Shown in pieces: positions 22,731 to 34,348 of a stretch of 64,000 bases of DNA (its first letter is position 1; each line of letters begins with the position of its first letter). The notes under the pieces were generated by a model that saw nothing but the letters and a program-made list of their open reading frames with translations, ran no database searches and was not told the origin of the DNA. Source of the stretch: Neoceratodus forsteri (taxonomy: Eukaryota; Chordata; Ceratodontiformes; Ceratodontidae); the NCBI GenBank assembly GCA_016271365.2, contig CM057449.1, positions 1,569,302,501 through 1,569,366,500 of the forward strand, in the 5' to 3' direction. Position numbers and translations under genes: made by a program.

Positions 22731-23165
22731 GGAGGAATACCACCCCCGACTTGCCTGAGTCTGGAGAGGGTGAGTAATGATGCCTTTGTTGGTGGGTCCT
22801 CGGATGACCTGTGCCAGCCCTGTCTGGTTGAGGGGTAGGCTCCTTAGGAGGTGGCGTTGGGGCATTCCTAGAGGGAATCTGCTCCTTTGTTGGGTTGGGA
22901 GGAGGGTCCCGAAGAGTCAGGGTTGGGGGCTCCTTCAGGGCCTCCTTATCTTTGAAGTATGCCCACCAGGCCCCAAAAAGGGCATCAAGGTCTGAGGGTG
23001 GGTTCTGAGGTATAACCAGGGGAGCCGGTGTCCCCGGGGTATGCTGAGAGGGTCCCGGTGTCAGTTCTTTAGGTTTGGTAACCCTGGCGTCAGTTCCACC
23101 AGTGTCAGGTTAACTAGCGTCGGTCTCTGAGGCAGGGAACCATCCAGCATCAGAGTAGCTCTCTA
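22691..23165 (-). pseudogene. DIRS gag, middle part (B), between two CR1s
   Basis: The minus strand gives a Ser/Asp-rich stretch (YSSSSSYDDSRDSD) and low-complexity sequence built on GGTGTC/GGCGTC units, like the variable middle of other DIRS gags. Neither CR1 explains this block, and it fits the gap between B gag pieces at 16766 and 25829. Confidence 0.55.
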
Positions 23166-25828
23166 TGTAAGGGAAAGGATAAAAGCAAAGGAACAAAAGA
23201 GTAAACAGGGAGGAGAGGAGGCACTGTGGGTCACCTTAGAGACTAGAAATGGCACCACAATCTGCACAAGTGTTGTATACAGACCCCCATCTCAGGCTGA
23301 GGGAATGGACAAGGATATGACAGAAGGTATCCTTAGGATGGCAGAGAAAGGGAGATACTGTTGATGGGGGAACGGAATATGCCAGACGTTAACTGCAGCA
23401 CCTTTGCTGCAGCCACATCAAAGAGCAGGGCCATTCTTGATGCTCTACAGGGGGTATGCCTCAGACAGCTAGTGTTGGAACCCACTCGGGAGGGAGCAAT
23501 CTTAGACCTTGTGCTCTCAAATGGGAACAGTGAGAGGATCTCAGATGTAGAAGTGGGTAGCCATCTGGGAACACATGACCACCAAACAGTGTGGTTCATG
23601 ATAAACTCGGCTGCACAGTCAAGCCATACAAAAGTGAGGGTACTGGACTTCAGGAGGGCTGACTTTGGCAAAATGGGAGAGTGCCTTAGAAAAGCCCTAG
23701 CAAATAGGCAAGAAGGAGAGGTGGAGCAACAATGGGGAAACATCAAAATTGCTATCACAGTGGCAACAAGTCTTTGTGTGAATCAAATAAACAAATCAAA
23801 ACAAAAAAAAAAGCCACTATGGTGCTCAAAAGAGGTTAGGGAGAAGAAGATAGCATTTAGAAAGTATAGGGAAACACAGAAGGAGCAGTACAGAGAACTG
23901 TACCAGTTAAGGCAGAAGGAAGCAGGAAAGGCAGTCAGAATAGCAAAGGCCAAAACTGAGGAAGATAGCCAATTTGGTTAAGAAGGGGGATAAAACCTTT
24001 TATAGGTACATTAGGGAGTGTGGAAAGACAAAGGGAGGGACAGTGAGGCTGAACAGAATGGACGGTGGGTGGGCAGAGAGGGACAGTGAAAAAGCAGGGA
24101 TACTGAATGAATACTTCTGCTCAGTATTCACAAAAGAGGAGGAGGTGGAGGTACCTAATCCAGTTAACAGAAGCACTCTGGATAGGGGGGGTCGATCCCA
24201 GTCCTTTCACAGAAGAAAGGGTTCTGAAAGAACTCCTAAAACTGAAGATGGACAAAGCAATGGGACCTGATGGGATTCACCCCAGAATTCTAAAAGAATT
24301 AAGGGGAGAACTAGTGACACCACTGACTACCCTTTCTAACAAATCATGGGAGGATGGTGTGGTACCTGAGGACTGGAGGAGGGCAGATGTGATTCCGCTT
24401 CACAAAAGTAGGAGCAAGACAGAAGCAGGAAACTATAGACCTGTCAGTTTGACCTCTGTGGTAGGGAAAATGATGGAATCACTTCTGAAAGAAAGAATTG
24501 TTGAGTACCTAGAGGCCAGTGGGGCACAGGACCCAAGGCAGCATGGATTCACAGCGGGAAGGTCATGTCAGATGAATCTAATTGATTTCTTTGACTGGGT
24601 GACCAAAGTAGTAGACCAGGGAGGGGCTGTGGACATGGCTTACCTAGACTTTAGCACGGCATTTGACACAATCCCACACAAAAGATTAACAAATTAGCCA
24701 GCCTGGGAGTGGGTTCCAGGGTGGAAGCCTGGTTAAAACATTGGCTGGACAACAGGACACAGAAGGTAATAGTAAATGGAGTCCACTCGGAAGAAAGGGT
24801 GTTACTAGTGGGCTACCGCAGGGTTCAGTACTGGGTCCAGTCCTTTTTAATGTCTTTATAAGTGACACTGCAGATGGACTAGAAGGAAAAGTATGACTCT
24901 TTGCAGATGACACAAAGATCTGCAACAGGGTTGATACACAAGGGGGCATGGAAAGGATGAGAAGGGACTTGGCAAGGTTAGAGGAGTGGTCAGAAATATG
25001 GCAGCTTGGATTCAATGCAAAGAAGTGAAAAATGATGCACCTGGGAAACAAAAACCCAGGGGAAGAGTACACAGTGGGGGTGAGGTAGTAACAACAACAA
25101 AAATGGAAAGGGACCTGGAGGTAATCATATCAGATGACCTTAAGGTTGGCAAGCAATGTGAGAAGGCAGTAGGAAGGGCTGGGGGGATACTGGGAAGTAT
25201 AGGGAGAGACATCAACAGCAGAAAACAGGAAGTTGTTATCCTTCTGTACAGACAGTTGGTGAGACCCCATCTGGAGTACTGCGTCCAGTTCTGGAGACCC
25301 CATCTCCGCAAAGACATAGACAGGATGGAGGCAGTCCAGAGGAGGGCAACTAAAATGGTGCAGGGTCTGCAATCGAAGCCATATGAGGAGAGACTAAAGG
25401 AGCTTAATATGTATACCCTTGAGGAATGGAGGGAGAGGGGGGACATGACAGAAACTTTTAAGTACCTCAGTGGAATCAACAAAGTCCAAGAGGGTAGCAT
25501 CATACAGAAAAAGAGATGTGCAAGAACAAGGAGACACAATTTGAAGATAGAGGGGGGATGGCTCAGGGGCAATGTGAGGAAGCATTTTTTAACAGAGGGG
25601 GTGGTGGATGCATGGAACCGCCTTTCTGAGAAGGTTGTGGGGTCTAAAACTGTAGGAAAATTCAAGAATGTAGGGGGCAGACATAAGGCAATTCTTGTGG
25701 GAGGTAGGAAGAAATAGGCTGTTGGTTAACTAGGATCTGCAGCTTATCCAGTAGGTACAGAAACAGGCAGACTAGGTGGGCCAAGCAGTCCTTATCTGCC
25801 GTCAAAGTCTATGCTTCTATGTTTGACT
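23166..25828 (+). mobile_element. CR1 LINE 2, 5'-truncated, with 3' tail
   Basis: Begins inside the endonuclease and runs to a typical CR1 end: AACTAGGATCTGCAGCTTATCC, GGTGGGCCAAGCAGTCCTTATCTGCCGTCA and a TTCTATGTTT tail at 25790-25822. Such 5' truncation is normal for LINE insertion. It lies in gag of DIRS B, with about 475 bp of gag between it and CR1 copy 1. Confidence 0.85.
23170..25717 (+). pseudogene. CR1 ORF2 (copy 2), truncated and frameshifted
   Basis: Endonuclease C-terminal half at 23170-23980 (MGERNMPDVNC for the GDLNMPD box, ILDLVLSNG, GTHDHQTVWF, where SDH has become THD). RT at 24107-24697: KAMGPDGIHPRILKELR, DWRRADVIPLHKS, NYRPVSLTSVVGKMMESLL and AYLDFSTAFDTIPHKRL, then a frame break. 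[14 protein letters not shown] and LFADDTK can be read near 24810-24915. The C-terminal part at 24986-25717 is intact over 243 residues (LEYCVQFWRPHLRKDIDRME, QRRATKMVQGLQ). The reading breaks near 23340, 23980 and 24697. Confidence 0.85.
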
Positions 25829-26778
25829 GGAGTAGAGAGACCGGGCGTAAGACCCTTGGGCGTCGGTTGTGTGACAACAGGGCCAGCCGGCAACTGTGAA
25901 GGATTAGGGGACGACGGCTGAGGTGTCACCGGGGTCAACGTCGGAGTGGCCGGCGTCAACCAGACAGGCATGGGCTGACGCTGGTCTGGTGATGCAGCCA
26001 GTGCCGCCTGGAAGGAGAAGCCTGGCCGGGGAGCTAGCTCCCGAATGGCGCAGAGGCATCACTCTCGCTGGGGAGGTGAGCATATACCCTGGCGTCACTT
26101 GGTGGCATCAGTCCCTGCCGTTGGAACCGACTTAGCAGACACCTTGACCAGGAGGGTGACAGGCAAAGACCCCCCCCCGCCCAGGGAGAACCCGGTCGAG
26201 CCACCTGGCCGAGAACCTGCCTGCTGAATGGGCCTGAGCTTCAGGGTCTGAGAGGCTGGGGACAAGGTACTGAGCCTCAAAGATCCACCGCCTGAGACAG
26301 TAAGGAGAGCGGGTGGTTTGACCAGTGGGAACCCAGAGGGAGAAAGGGCTGCCAGAGTGGAAGGGGCCGACCTCCCACGGGAGGAAGATCCATGTTCGGT
26401 ACCCGACTTGTGCGGGGACCTGGTGCGGGAAGCTGACTGGGGTTTGTCCCCGTGCTTCTCCTGGTGTTTGTGCTTTCCCAAAGATTTCTTAAGATGACGC
26501 AGTGGAAACCCTGGAGGCTGGGGAAGAGGAGGTACTTTCATGGAGCTCCTTCTCCATCGCTGTTTTTGCTGCAGCAGAAAGGCTTTCAGGGTCTTCTGGC
26601 GGCCGAGCCTGGTGCGTTGATTAAAATCCTGGCAGTGCTGGCAGGCCTCTGTGTCATGGTCCGGGCCTAGGCAAAGCAGACATGACGAATGGCTGTCCTT
26701 GTGGGGAAGTTGCTTTCCACAAGAACACTTCGTTCGCTGCCACTCCACAAAAGAGGATGGAGAAGAAGACATGCACAA
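25829..26778 (-). pseudogene. DIRS gag, N-terminal part (B)
   Basis: Open for 227 residues from 26778. It starts with a Cys/His module (CSCGKQLPHKDSHSSCLLC, then LGPDHDTEACQHCQDF), followed by a basic Lys/Arg/His-rich stretch and Ser/Pro-rich low complexity. Spacing is C-x-C-x9-H-x2-C-x2-C-x4-H-x4-C-x2-C. The 3' side is cut by CR1 copy 2 near 25829. The probable start is the Met codon at 26778 or the one shortly downstream. Confidence 0.8.
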
Positions 26779-26869
26779 AAAGCTGTAATTTGTTTAGGAA
26801 AAAAAAGGAAATAAAGTGTGGGTAATGCAAAGAAAATGGCAATGACTAAAGCAGAAGGTGTCCATAAAT

Positions 26870-27082
26870 GTCACACTTGCGCGGGTCGACGGCAGGAAAA
26901 GAACTGAGGTTGGGCTGGGGGACCACCCCTTTCACACCTTAGGTGGACGTCGGGGCGGGCTGACATCAGGGGGCAGTCCCCCACTGTATATTGCTAGCTA
27001 GAAGTTTTCCGTGGGGTTCTGGTGCCTGCCGGCTTCAGTCCTAATGGTGTTACCTGCTGCAAGAGCCCCCGCAAAATGAGAT
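26870..27082. repeat. Right inverted terminal repeat of DIRS B
   Basis: Complements 13418-13640. Where the left copy has TATAAAAG, this one reads GTGAAAGG on the minus strand (about 26928-26935), so the TATA-like box on the sense side has decayed. Confidence 0.8.
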
Positions 27083-27440
27083 CAGCTCTTATCTCTTACA
27101 CATTTATATAAAGAGTTTATTCAGAGTACAACAAAGTCCCTTGAGTCCGGAACCCTTGGCAATGAGTGCCCCATCCCACTGAGAGGAATCCCTAGTTATT
27201 GCCACCAGCAGCTCCTGAGGGGAGAAGGAACATCTTGCAGAAGGTTGTTTGACAAACACAACAGGAGGGAGTGAGACAGAGGCTCTGTCACTAGTACTGA
27301 ATGAAGTGGAGGTTGACATGACCGTGACCACTGTGGGTAGCGATTACACTGGGATGTTCCCACACACAGCCTTGCTAGGGATACGGTACAGACCGTGGCT
27401 GCCTGGGTAATGGTGTTCCCAGTGTTGTAATCTTGTTGCA
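27083..27440 (-). pseudogene. RNase H / RT end of DIRS J
   Basis: Continues J right of B. The minus strand gives ITRDSSQWDGA (for the TTDAS-x2-WGA box), then FINV-stop-EIRA (for HINVLEMRA, Leu to stop), and upstream GNTITQAATVC near 27400, aligned to the LLGH end of RT. The RT palm is absent: gag-like sequence begins by about 27490, so RT appears deleted. Confidence 0.7.
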
Positions 27441-27489
27441 TTTTGGAGCAGTGAGAACACTAAACTGCCAATCTATTTTGCCAACTATA

Positions 27490-28450
27490 CATGTGTCTCG
27501 CTGTTATCTTTGGACTTGTACTTCATCCTACACCTTTGGAGTGCAGGGCAGCCCCTTGTTGTTTTGCCGTAAACTTTTTGACTGGGAGCCAGGGGACTGT
27601 CTGGATAGAAGGTAGCATGCTCCAAGCTGCCTTTGTAAGGGTCTCCAGGGCAGGCTGGATAGGTGGCACCAGAGATACAGGGAGTGAAGGTATATTAAGA
27701 TACTTTCTTGGCTTCATCTACAGCCACTGTCTCAAAGTTCAGTGCCTTTTGCATATTCTTCAGCAGTGACTGAAGAGAGAGCCACCTGAGGAGTCTTCAC
27801 TGTCTGGGTAAACAGCGTGACATCTCAGCAGAAGGATACTCTCTCTGCCTTGTTACCAAAGAAATCTAGATTATAGTCCCATTAATCATCCAGTAAGGAG
27901 AATGAAGCTAGGTGTTTCCACACCAGTAACGAGGTCTGGTCCGAGTAAAACTCCCTGCATGGCGCCAAGCCGTGCCCCAACACCATCTTTGATATCTGGG
28001 AAGGAAATCACATCAGCACCTAAGATAGCCCTGTCACCACAAGTGGTGCTGGTACTGAAGCAGGCTTTGACAGCAGAACTGGCACACCGTTGATGGTGCT
28101 AGACCCCAAAGGAGCAAAACCCAGTAATATCCTGGACACCATAAACAGCATCATAAAAGAAGTCAATTTGTGTGCAGAGGAGTAACTGCTGCTGTCCAAA
28201 CTGCTTGTCTGAAACATCCCCTATAAGCAGACTGGGTGTTAAGAGACTGATGATCTGGTCACTGATGAGCCAAGCACTGCACTTCAATGGGGTGAATAAA
28301 GGAACTGAGGCAGTTGAGACCAGTGGCACTTTATACCTTGCGGGTACATGGACGATGCTGTACATCAGTGCTAGACACCCCTGCAGCTGGACACAAAAGT
28401 TCTGGTTCCTGTGGGGTCCTGTGCCCACCAACTCTAAGACCAAAGAACAA
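27490..28450 (-). pseudogene. DIRS gag relic (J)
   Basis: Minus-strand pieces match other DIRS gags in order: SLQSLLKNMQKALNFE (27720-27775), then LPVSLVPPIQPALETLTKAAW with KKFTAKQ downstream (27523-27700), equal to SLLKNLSSTLS and PPVQPSFETL in A. From 27940 to about 28450 the sequence is low complexity with GGTGCT/GGCACC units as in other gag middles. The right limit is uncertain. Confidence 0.6.
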
Positions 28451-29790
28451 AGAGTGGGACTCTATGGAGAAGATTTATTTTTGGATGATGCATTATTTGC
28501 CTATACTGGATTACCATCAAGCATAACAAACGTTGTACTACAAAGGACTGCAATGCAAGTTTTGTCGCACACATTTTCCCCCATATGTAGTGTGTTCCCA
28601 GCCCTACTCTGTTGCCTTGCCTGTCCAGCTCCATCACCGACCATCCCCGGGTCTTACCAGCTGTGTTGATCCCCTCCAGATTCTGCCTTGTTGTGGATAC
28701 AGAGGAGGGAGGGCTCTCCCGAGCCCCAGTGTCCACATCCAGATATGGGGCCATGACCAGTAGCTGCTGTGAGGCTTGTAGTGGGTGGGCACGTCATCCT
28801 GCCGGCGGGTTGGTTTTCCTCCTTTTCTCCTCAAGGCTCCTGTGCGCAGTGGTGCATCTCATATGCGTGCCGCCACAAATACACACGTATAAGCACTGAT
28901 AGAGCTCCCATCTCCTTAGACTTCCCCACTATGCTACCACCCGATCTCCATCAGGTAGCAGCCTATGACTGGGAAACCTGATCCTCCCACTCTAAAGGGA
29001 GGACAGCAGTTCTTTGGATGCTCAATCCTCCTTCCACCAGCCAATCCTCTGACTCACCCAGCTCATTCCAGAACCAGGGTCTTTAGTACTGCATGCGGTA
29101 GTGCTACCATGCACCAGTGGACCAACTTCGCTGAATACATTCTTAATGAGGAACACTCATACAAAGTGGGGTTGCTCCTCATTAGAAAATATACTGGAGA
29201 ATTTGTTTTTAAATAAATTTTAGGCACAGCTTGCTTTTCCCCTTCTAGGCGAACCCATCCCATTTCCCTGTGCCCCTGTCTCTTACCCCTGGGGAATTTC
29301 AATCCCATAAGCTTGCCCCACTGTGATGGGGCCCAGCCAAGCTGGTATCAACCCTCCATCTCCTCCAGTGTCTCGGAGGTTCCCTGGGTGTTCCTGTTGC
29401 AAACAGTGGTTGATGATGGGGCCTGAGTGTGTCACAGGATCAACCACGTTTCAGGCCATTCATACCCCTTAAGCCCCACCCTAAGGATATCGACATGCTA
29501 GGAGACCCAAGTTTCATCCACAGGCCTTGGCAGATGTTTTCCCTCCCATGTCCGGTTCTTGCCTGGACTGACACCTATGGTATCAGTCTTGCCACAGCAG
29601 CATTCCCTCCCTGAAGGAAAAAGTGTCCTCTGGGATACTCGAGCCCCCCGCTCCCCAGCCCGTCCCTGGCAAGTTGAGCTCATTCCTGAGCTAGGGTCAT
29701 CCATGTCATGAGCAGTAGCACTACTGCTGTGCGATGGGCCGGCAGTGGAAACATTTTTGAACTTACTTAGCCATTTTTAAAAATTAAGCA
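28451..29790. other. Unassigned non-DIRS sequence
   Basis: No family recognised on either strand. Open stretches up to about 165 codons exist (for example on the plus strand ending at 28669) but carry no domain I know. CCAAAAATAAATCTTCTCC on the minus strand at 28462-28480 holds a poly(A)-type signal. It could be an old LTR-type or DNA element, or unique spacer. Confidence 0.35.
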
Positions 29791-29925
29791 TTAAGGCATG
29801 AGCAGGGGTCAAGTTACCATCAGTTAATCTAACCTTAGGGGATCATGAGGTGCACTTGAGAGTCTTGTGTGCTAAGGATTACACTGATGAAAGTGCAGTT
29901 ACCTAACCTCCCCGGAATGCCTTAA
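29791..29925. mobile_element. Foldback MITE flanked by TTAA
   Basis: TTAA (29791-29794), then GGCATGAGCAGGGG; at the other side CCCCGGAATGCC then TTAA (29922-29925). The interior is also palindromic (CATCAGTTAATC...CTTAG against CTAAGGATTACACTGATG), so the whole 127 bp can fold back. TTAA target duplications are typical of piggyBac and Kolobok-type transposons; which family is not clear. Confidence 0.55.
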
Positions 29926-31029
29926 TGATATTACTGAACGTAAATGTTTTTATTTTTTAAATGAATGTCTTTGTAGTTAAAATGTTGTTTTATTGTACAT
30001 GAGGGTTTCCAACTATTAACCTAACCTTGTTAGAATTCTTTCAGCAACCATAATGCTTCATTTCAAACCACTGTTTCATAATCAAAAATGTATCTGGTTG
30101 ATCCTGCTAATCTCCCACCCTGAAATGTTTCAATGAGTGCCACTCTGGGTGCATCCCAGCATTCTTCACAGTTGACAGTGACGGGAGAGTCAATTGGCTC
30201 TAATGTGCAACAGATTGTTGCAAAGCTCAGATCTGCCAGCCCACTGTAGCCCTGCAGCTCAGTACAGGGGAAGCAGTGCTTATTGCAGAATGTCATGCAA
30301 GGGAATGGCAGGGTCAACCAGATAATTTTAAGCTGTTCAAGCTTCAAAAAATTAAAGTTAATAAAAATGCTTTCTCACAACATCTCCTAATTGGGGGCGG
30401 CCCCACTTGTGGGTGCTTGTATTTATACATTTGTTTTACCATTTGATTATTTTATTCTATGATACAACACTGCAGAAGCATTGATATACACTTAAGGAGA
30501 GATCATGGCATACAGGTCAAAAGTCAAGAATCACACTGCCATCCCCCCCCATAAATATGAAGCCAGTGTTGTGCGAGGCATGTGGAAAAACAATATTTGT
30601 TATTGTTAGACATGCAACAAATGCTTTACAAGAAGTAATTACAAACAGCACAGCCTGGATATAGATGTCTCGGTATGCTAATTCAACCTATAAAAGTACA
30701 GCTGAAGTGCTTTAAATGTTTTGGATTAAGTGATTGAAGGATAAAACCATGGTTGGATATAGAGCTGGCTGTCACAATGCTTGAGCATGACATGGGGTTG
30801 TAATGATACCTCTCAGCTTTTTGTCAGCCAAATATGAGATACCAAGTATGAAAGCGAGCCAGAATGTGGGACACCTAATCAAATAAACTGGATAAATATC
30901 CTTTCCCCATATGTCCAGACTACATTACTCCTCTGTAGGGTTTGCAGGAGTGTGTGTGTGTGTGTAGATATATAAAATGTATCTGCAGCAGGAATGAGAC
31001 CTTCTGTGGGTGCCTGGGGCAGAAGAAAA
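29926..31029. other. AT-rich spacer, no gene seen
   Basis: No transposon domain, RNA gene or long coding frame recognised. A (TG)n run lies at 30950-30965. It may be unique host DNA left of DIRS G. Confidence 0.4.
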
Positions 31030-31281
31030 GAATAGTTACTGTAACAGTAGATCTTTGAGAGAATCTCTCCCACTGGGCAACACCTTTGGAACTGCAAACC
31101 GTTGGGTGTCGGAACCACTCACACACGTTTGCTAGCTGGGAGCTGCCCACAATGACATGCAGTGTCAGTGCCTATATAATCATGGAAGCCCCACTGCTCC
31201 TCAATTTCCTGCTAGAGATAAGCTCAGAAGGTGTCTTACTGTAAGGAACCAGGAAACCAGATCAGTACCAGGCACACAAAC
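31030..31281. repeat. Left terminal repeat of DIRS G
   Basis: GTTACTGTAACAGTAGATCTTTGAG, GGCAACACCTTTGGAACTG and GCTAGCTGGGAGCTGCC resemble the left end of B. TATATAAT at 31173-31180 sits where B has TATAAAAG. The partner repeat lies outside the window, so the assignment rests on the ICR at 37030-37115 and on similarity to B and D. Confidence 0.65.
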
Positions 31282-31299
31282 CAGACCTCTCAAGTGTCC

Positions 31300-33220
31300 C
31301 ACATTGTGCGGGACATCACGCAGTTGCCCCTGCTTTCAAACTTGTCCCACTAGCACCTGTCATTAGGTGTGTTCGGCTGGATAGCTGGAAAGGGTCAGGG
31401 AGCAAGCGCACGGTGGCGCAAGGCTGTGGTCAGCCCTCCTCAGTCAGCCTAGCGCACCCCAGCAAATCAAATGAGGTGCGCAGTCCACTTGAAGTCTGGC
31501 AGCACTTTGTTAGGGTACAGCACGCCACTACGCACTGCTGCAGAGGTCCACATGGTACGATGCGCACTGCCTGGAGAGTCAGAGTCAGAGGAGGACTTGT
31601 GGAGTGGTCAGGAGCTGCCATTGTTGCTTGTGTGTGCACTGCCTTTTGGTTTGCACGTTGCGCCTGTGACACGGTGACGGGAACTGCCACTGATGCCGGT
31701 TGGTAGGAGTTGCAGGGGACTCAAGAGGGGAAAAAAGGGAAGATACCGGGGTCGGTCTAGTTAAAAACTCGGATCGTCAGATGGACGCTCGCTGGATGTG
31801 TTAGGTGCCACCACCGGCCCACTTGCTCTGCTGCAGGCAGCCTGCACTCTCAAGCTGAGACTGGAGGCCGAGGTAGGTGACTGACTGTTATGCTTTTTGA
31901 TGAACTCAACCAATTCCTGAATTGACTGACCTAAGCAAATAAAAAAGCAAGGTATTTAAAAGTAGGAAATAATAAATAACTGGCAGTGCAGTGGTACCCC
32001 CTCTTTTTGGAAAAATAAGATGAAAGGGACACAGTGAATATGTGAAGAAAGGGTTTTATTCTTAAAGAAATCTGTATAATCCTACAAGCTATTATAGCCT
32101 GTGTCTTATCATACAATTGCTGCACTTCACTAAATCACAATGGACTCTGGACACCCAGGCCCAGCCATGAACTTCCTTGTTCTTAGTGTTATATTTCTGC
32201 AGTGTTTGTGTTATTATCACAGTGTTATTACAGCAGCATTATTACTGATGTATGCATAAAACAAATGGAAGAAAAACAAGAACATTTTCAAATGAAAAAA
32301 GGGCACACTGTCCTCCAGTGCTAGCATCACTCCACTTTTGCACTGCACTATACAAAGGGCCCCTCCCAACTCCCAGTCATGCCAGGTGACTCTGAACAAC
32401 AGAAGCTGCCTGCGCCTGGCCTGCTGTATGCTGCACTGCTACTGCTGGTGCTAGTGCTGCTACACTGCCTTATTATTTGGGAGGGGGGGCTGCAGTGCGG
32501 GGCACAGGGCACTGTTGGACTTGGTGGTAGGGTATTATTTGGGTTGGGCTGGGGGAGAGGGGGAAGTCTGAGAGGCATCCTGATGATCCTCCTTCCTCCA
32601 TGTTTCTTGCTCCTGCCTGGCTTCAGTTGGTTCTTCCAATGTCCTCCTATATACAGTCATCAGTCTGCTCTGCAGGCAAGGGTAGGAGGAGAATTGTAGG
32701 AGGGGGGAGTGACTCTGAGTGTGTGCATGCCTGTGGACTGGGAGCCACCCTGCTGCCTCACTAGTGCTGTGGCTGCCTGACTGACTTGTTGGCTCTGGGC
32801 CTGAGTGGTGGGCCCCTGCACCCTGCCCTGACTGTCCCACTCCCTGATGATCATGCCCCGGCCACACTTGGCCTCCAGGCCCCAGCAGCAGGCTGATAGG
32901 TCCTGTGATGATTATGTCATGTTGCATGCAACTATGCTAGCAAGCTCTGGCAGCCCTGTTGCTGCCAGTTCAGAATTAGATTCAGATCTTATCAGTTGCC
33001 TCTTGCTTGCCCAGACTAGCTGTGTGTCTTGTCTCATGTACTTAAAAAAGAAAAATTGCAAAAGTGGGTGATCAGATGTGATTGTGATCGATCGTGATGG
33101 TGTGGAGAGGGGCGGTGCGTTGGGGTGGGGGGACTACTTACTGGGGGCTGCAGGGCCAGGACGATTCATTTAAATGAAAGATTTTTGTGGAAATTGTGAT
33201 TATTTGTGTAACATAACAAC
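31300..33220. other. hAT 5' region, no coding sequence recognised
   Basis: About 1.9 kb between the hAT left end and the inner CR1 fragment. CACGCAGTTGCCCCTGC and repeated GCGCAC motifs are present at 31380-31570. A 130-residue minus-strand frame (32535-32927) is Gln/His/Ser-rich with no known domain. It could be the long 5' UTR or contain further old inserts. Confidence 0.35.
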
Positions 33221-33221
33221 A

Positions 33222-33770
33222 ACATAAGAACACAAATAAAGTGTTGGGCCATCGGCAGCAGATGGGGACGTGTGCAGTCCATCTAGTCTGCCCATATACC
33301 GTAATTACATTTTTTCCCTAAGTTGCCCACTCCACACCACATTTCCTATTCCAAGCAAGTCTGAATTTCCTTACGGCCTCTGATGCCATGACTTCTGGTA
33401 GCAAGCTGTTCCACCATGATGGGTCCATCCATCTATCACTCTAAAACTAGGAGCTGTTAAACTTGCCTTTCAGACCAGACGCAAGTTGAACCCTCTTGTA
33501 CGCACCCGTGCTGCAGTGCCCTGTTTTCCTGGAAGACGTTTTCATTCTGAATTTTGTTAATTTCCCTGATGTACTTAAATGTTTCTATCATGTCCCCTCT
33601 GTTTCTTCTCTGTTCCAGACAGAGAATAAATTCAACTCTTTGAGTCTTGTGTCTCGTATGGCACTCATGTTGCACCCCTGCACCATCTTTGTGGCCCTTC
33701 TCTGCACTGTCTCCAGAGAGTTGCTGATGTCCTTTAGGCCTCCAGAACTAGTGGGCACAGTACATGCTTT
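33222..33770 (-). mobile_element. CR1-family LINE 3' fragment inside hAT
   Basis: The minus strand keeps QRRATKMVQGC, RLKELNLFSVW and RGDMIETFKYIREINKIQ, the C-terminal end of CR1 ORF2, then a 3' region with GGGCAGACTAGATGGACTGC near 33270. It is more diverged than CR1 copy 2, so it is an older relative. The 5' limit near 33770 is approximate. Confidence 0.75.
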
Positions 33771-34348
33771 GTTGACCATAGCATGCAGAGCAGCAGAGTC
33801 AGTCTTCAGAGTGACCATATCATCCATGATGATGATGACAAAACAACAATGCAGTCACAGTGCGGACAACTGGAGAAGCTGTGCCTGTCCTAGCCTGTTT
33901 GTGTTTAATAAGCGATTGGCTGGCAAGGGGGATGGGTGGCGGGTGCTGGTATGGTGGGCCAGGGCCGGGTCCCGGGCTGGGGTCCTCCAGCGTTCGGTCC
34001 AGTTGTGGGCACTGGGCGGCTGAAGTCTGAGAGAGGAGAGAGAATGAGGCGAAGAGCCCCCTGGCTGGACCCTATAAGGGGCATTTTGTTTCTGTGTTGT
34101 TGTTGGACTGTGTGGCTCTGGTGCCTGCCCTGCCTGGACTGCCTGGTTCCTCAACCCAACTAGTGGTTCCACTTCCAGTTCCAGTCCAGTAGGTAAATGA
34201 AGTGTGTGTTACTCTGAGTGGTGCAGCCCCGTGTGGTGTGGTGCAGCACACTGGATGAGTGCAGACTACACATTTTCCTGATTGTTGGTATTGGTAATGG
34301 AATGCTGCAATTTTACTTATTTGGGGATATTTTTTGTAGATTTGAAAT

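Larger units (their letters stand above)
13418..27082 (-). mobile_element. DIRS element B, with two CR1 insertions
   Basis: Left terminal repeat 13418-13640 (AGTACAGTGACATAAG..., GTAACAGTAGATCTTTGAG), right repeat about 26870-27082, ICR 13745-13832. It codes recombinase, RT/RNase H and gag on the minus strand. Gag is split twice by plus-strand CR1 elements. The RT keeps Y-L-D-D. The borders are confirmed by the reading frame of J closing exactly across 13417/27083; no target duplication is seen. Confidence 0.9.

Noticed and set aside
22644..22865. Minus-strand frame spanning CR1 and gag as one protein
   Set aside because: It crosses the CR1/DIRS border; only the Ser/Asp-rich half belongs to gag.
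28172..28669. 165-codon plus-strand frame
   Set aside because: No domain, overlaps DIRS gag relic of J at its left part, and its composition looks like chance.
32535..32927. Minus-strand 130-codon Gln/His/Ser-rich frame
   Set aside because: No known domain, biased composition, sits in the hAT interior; no support as a gene.
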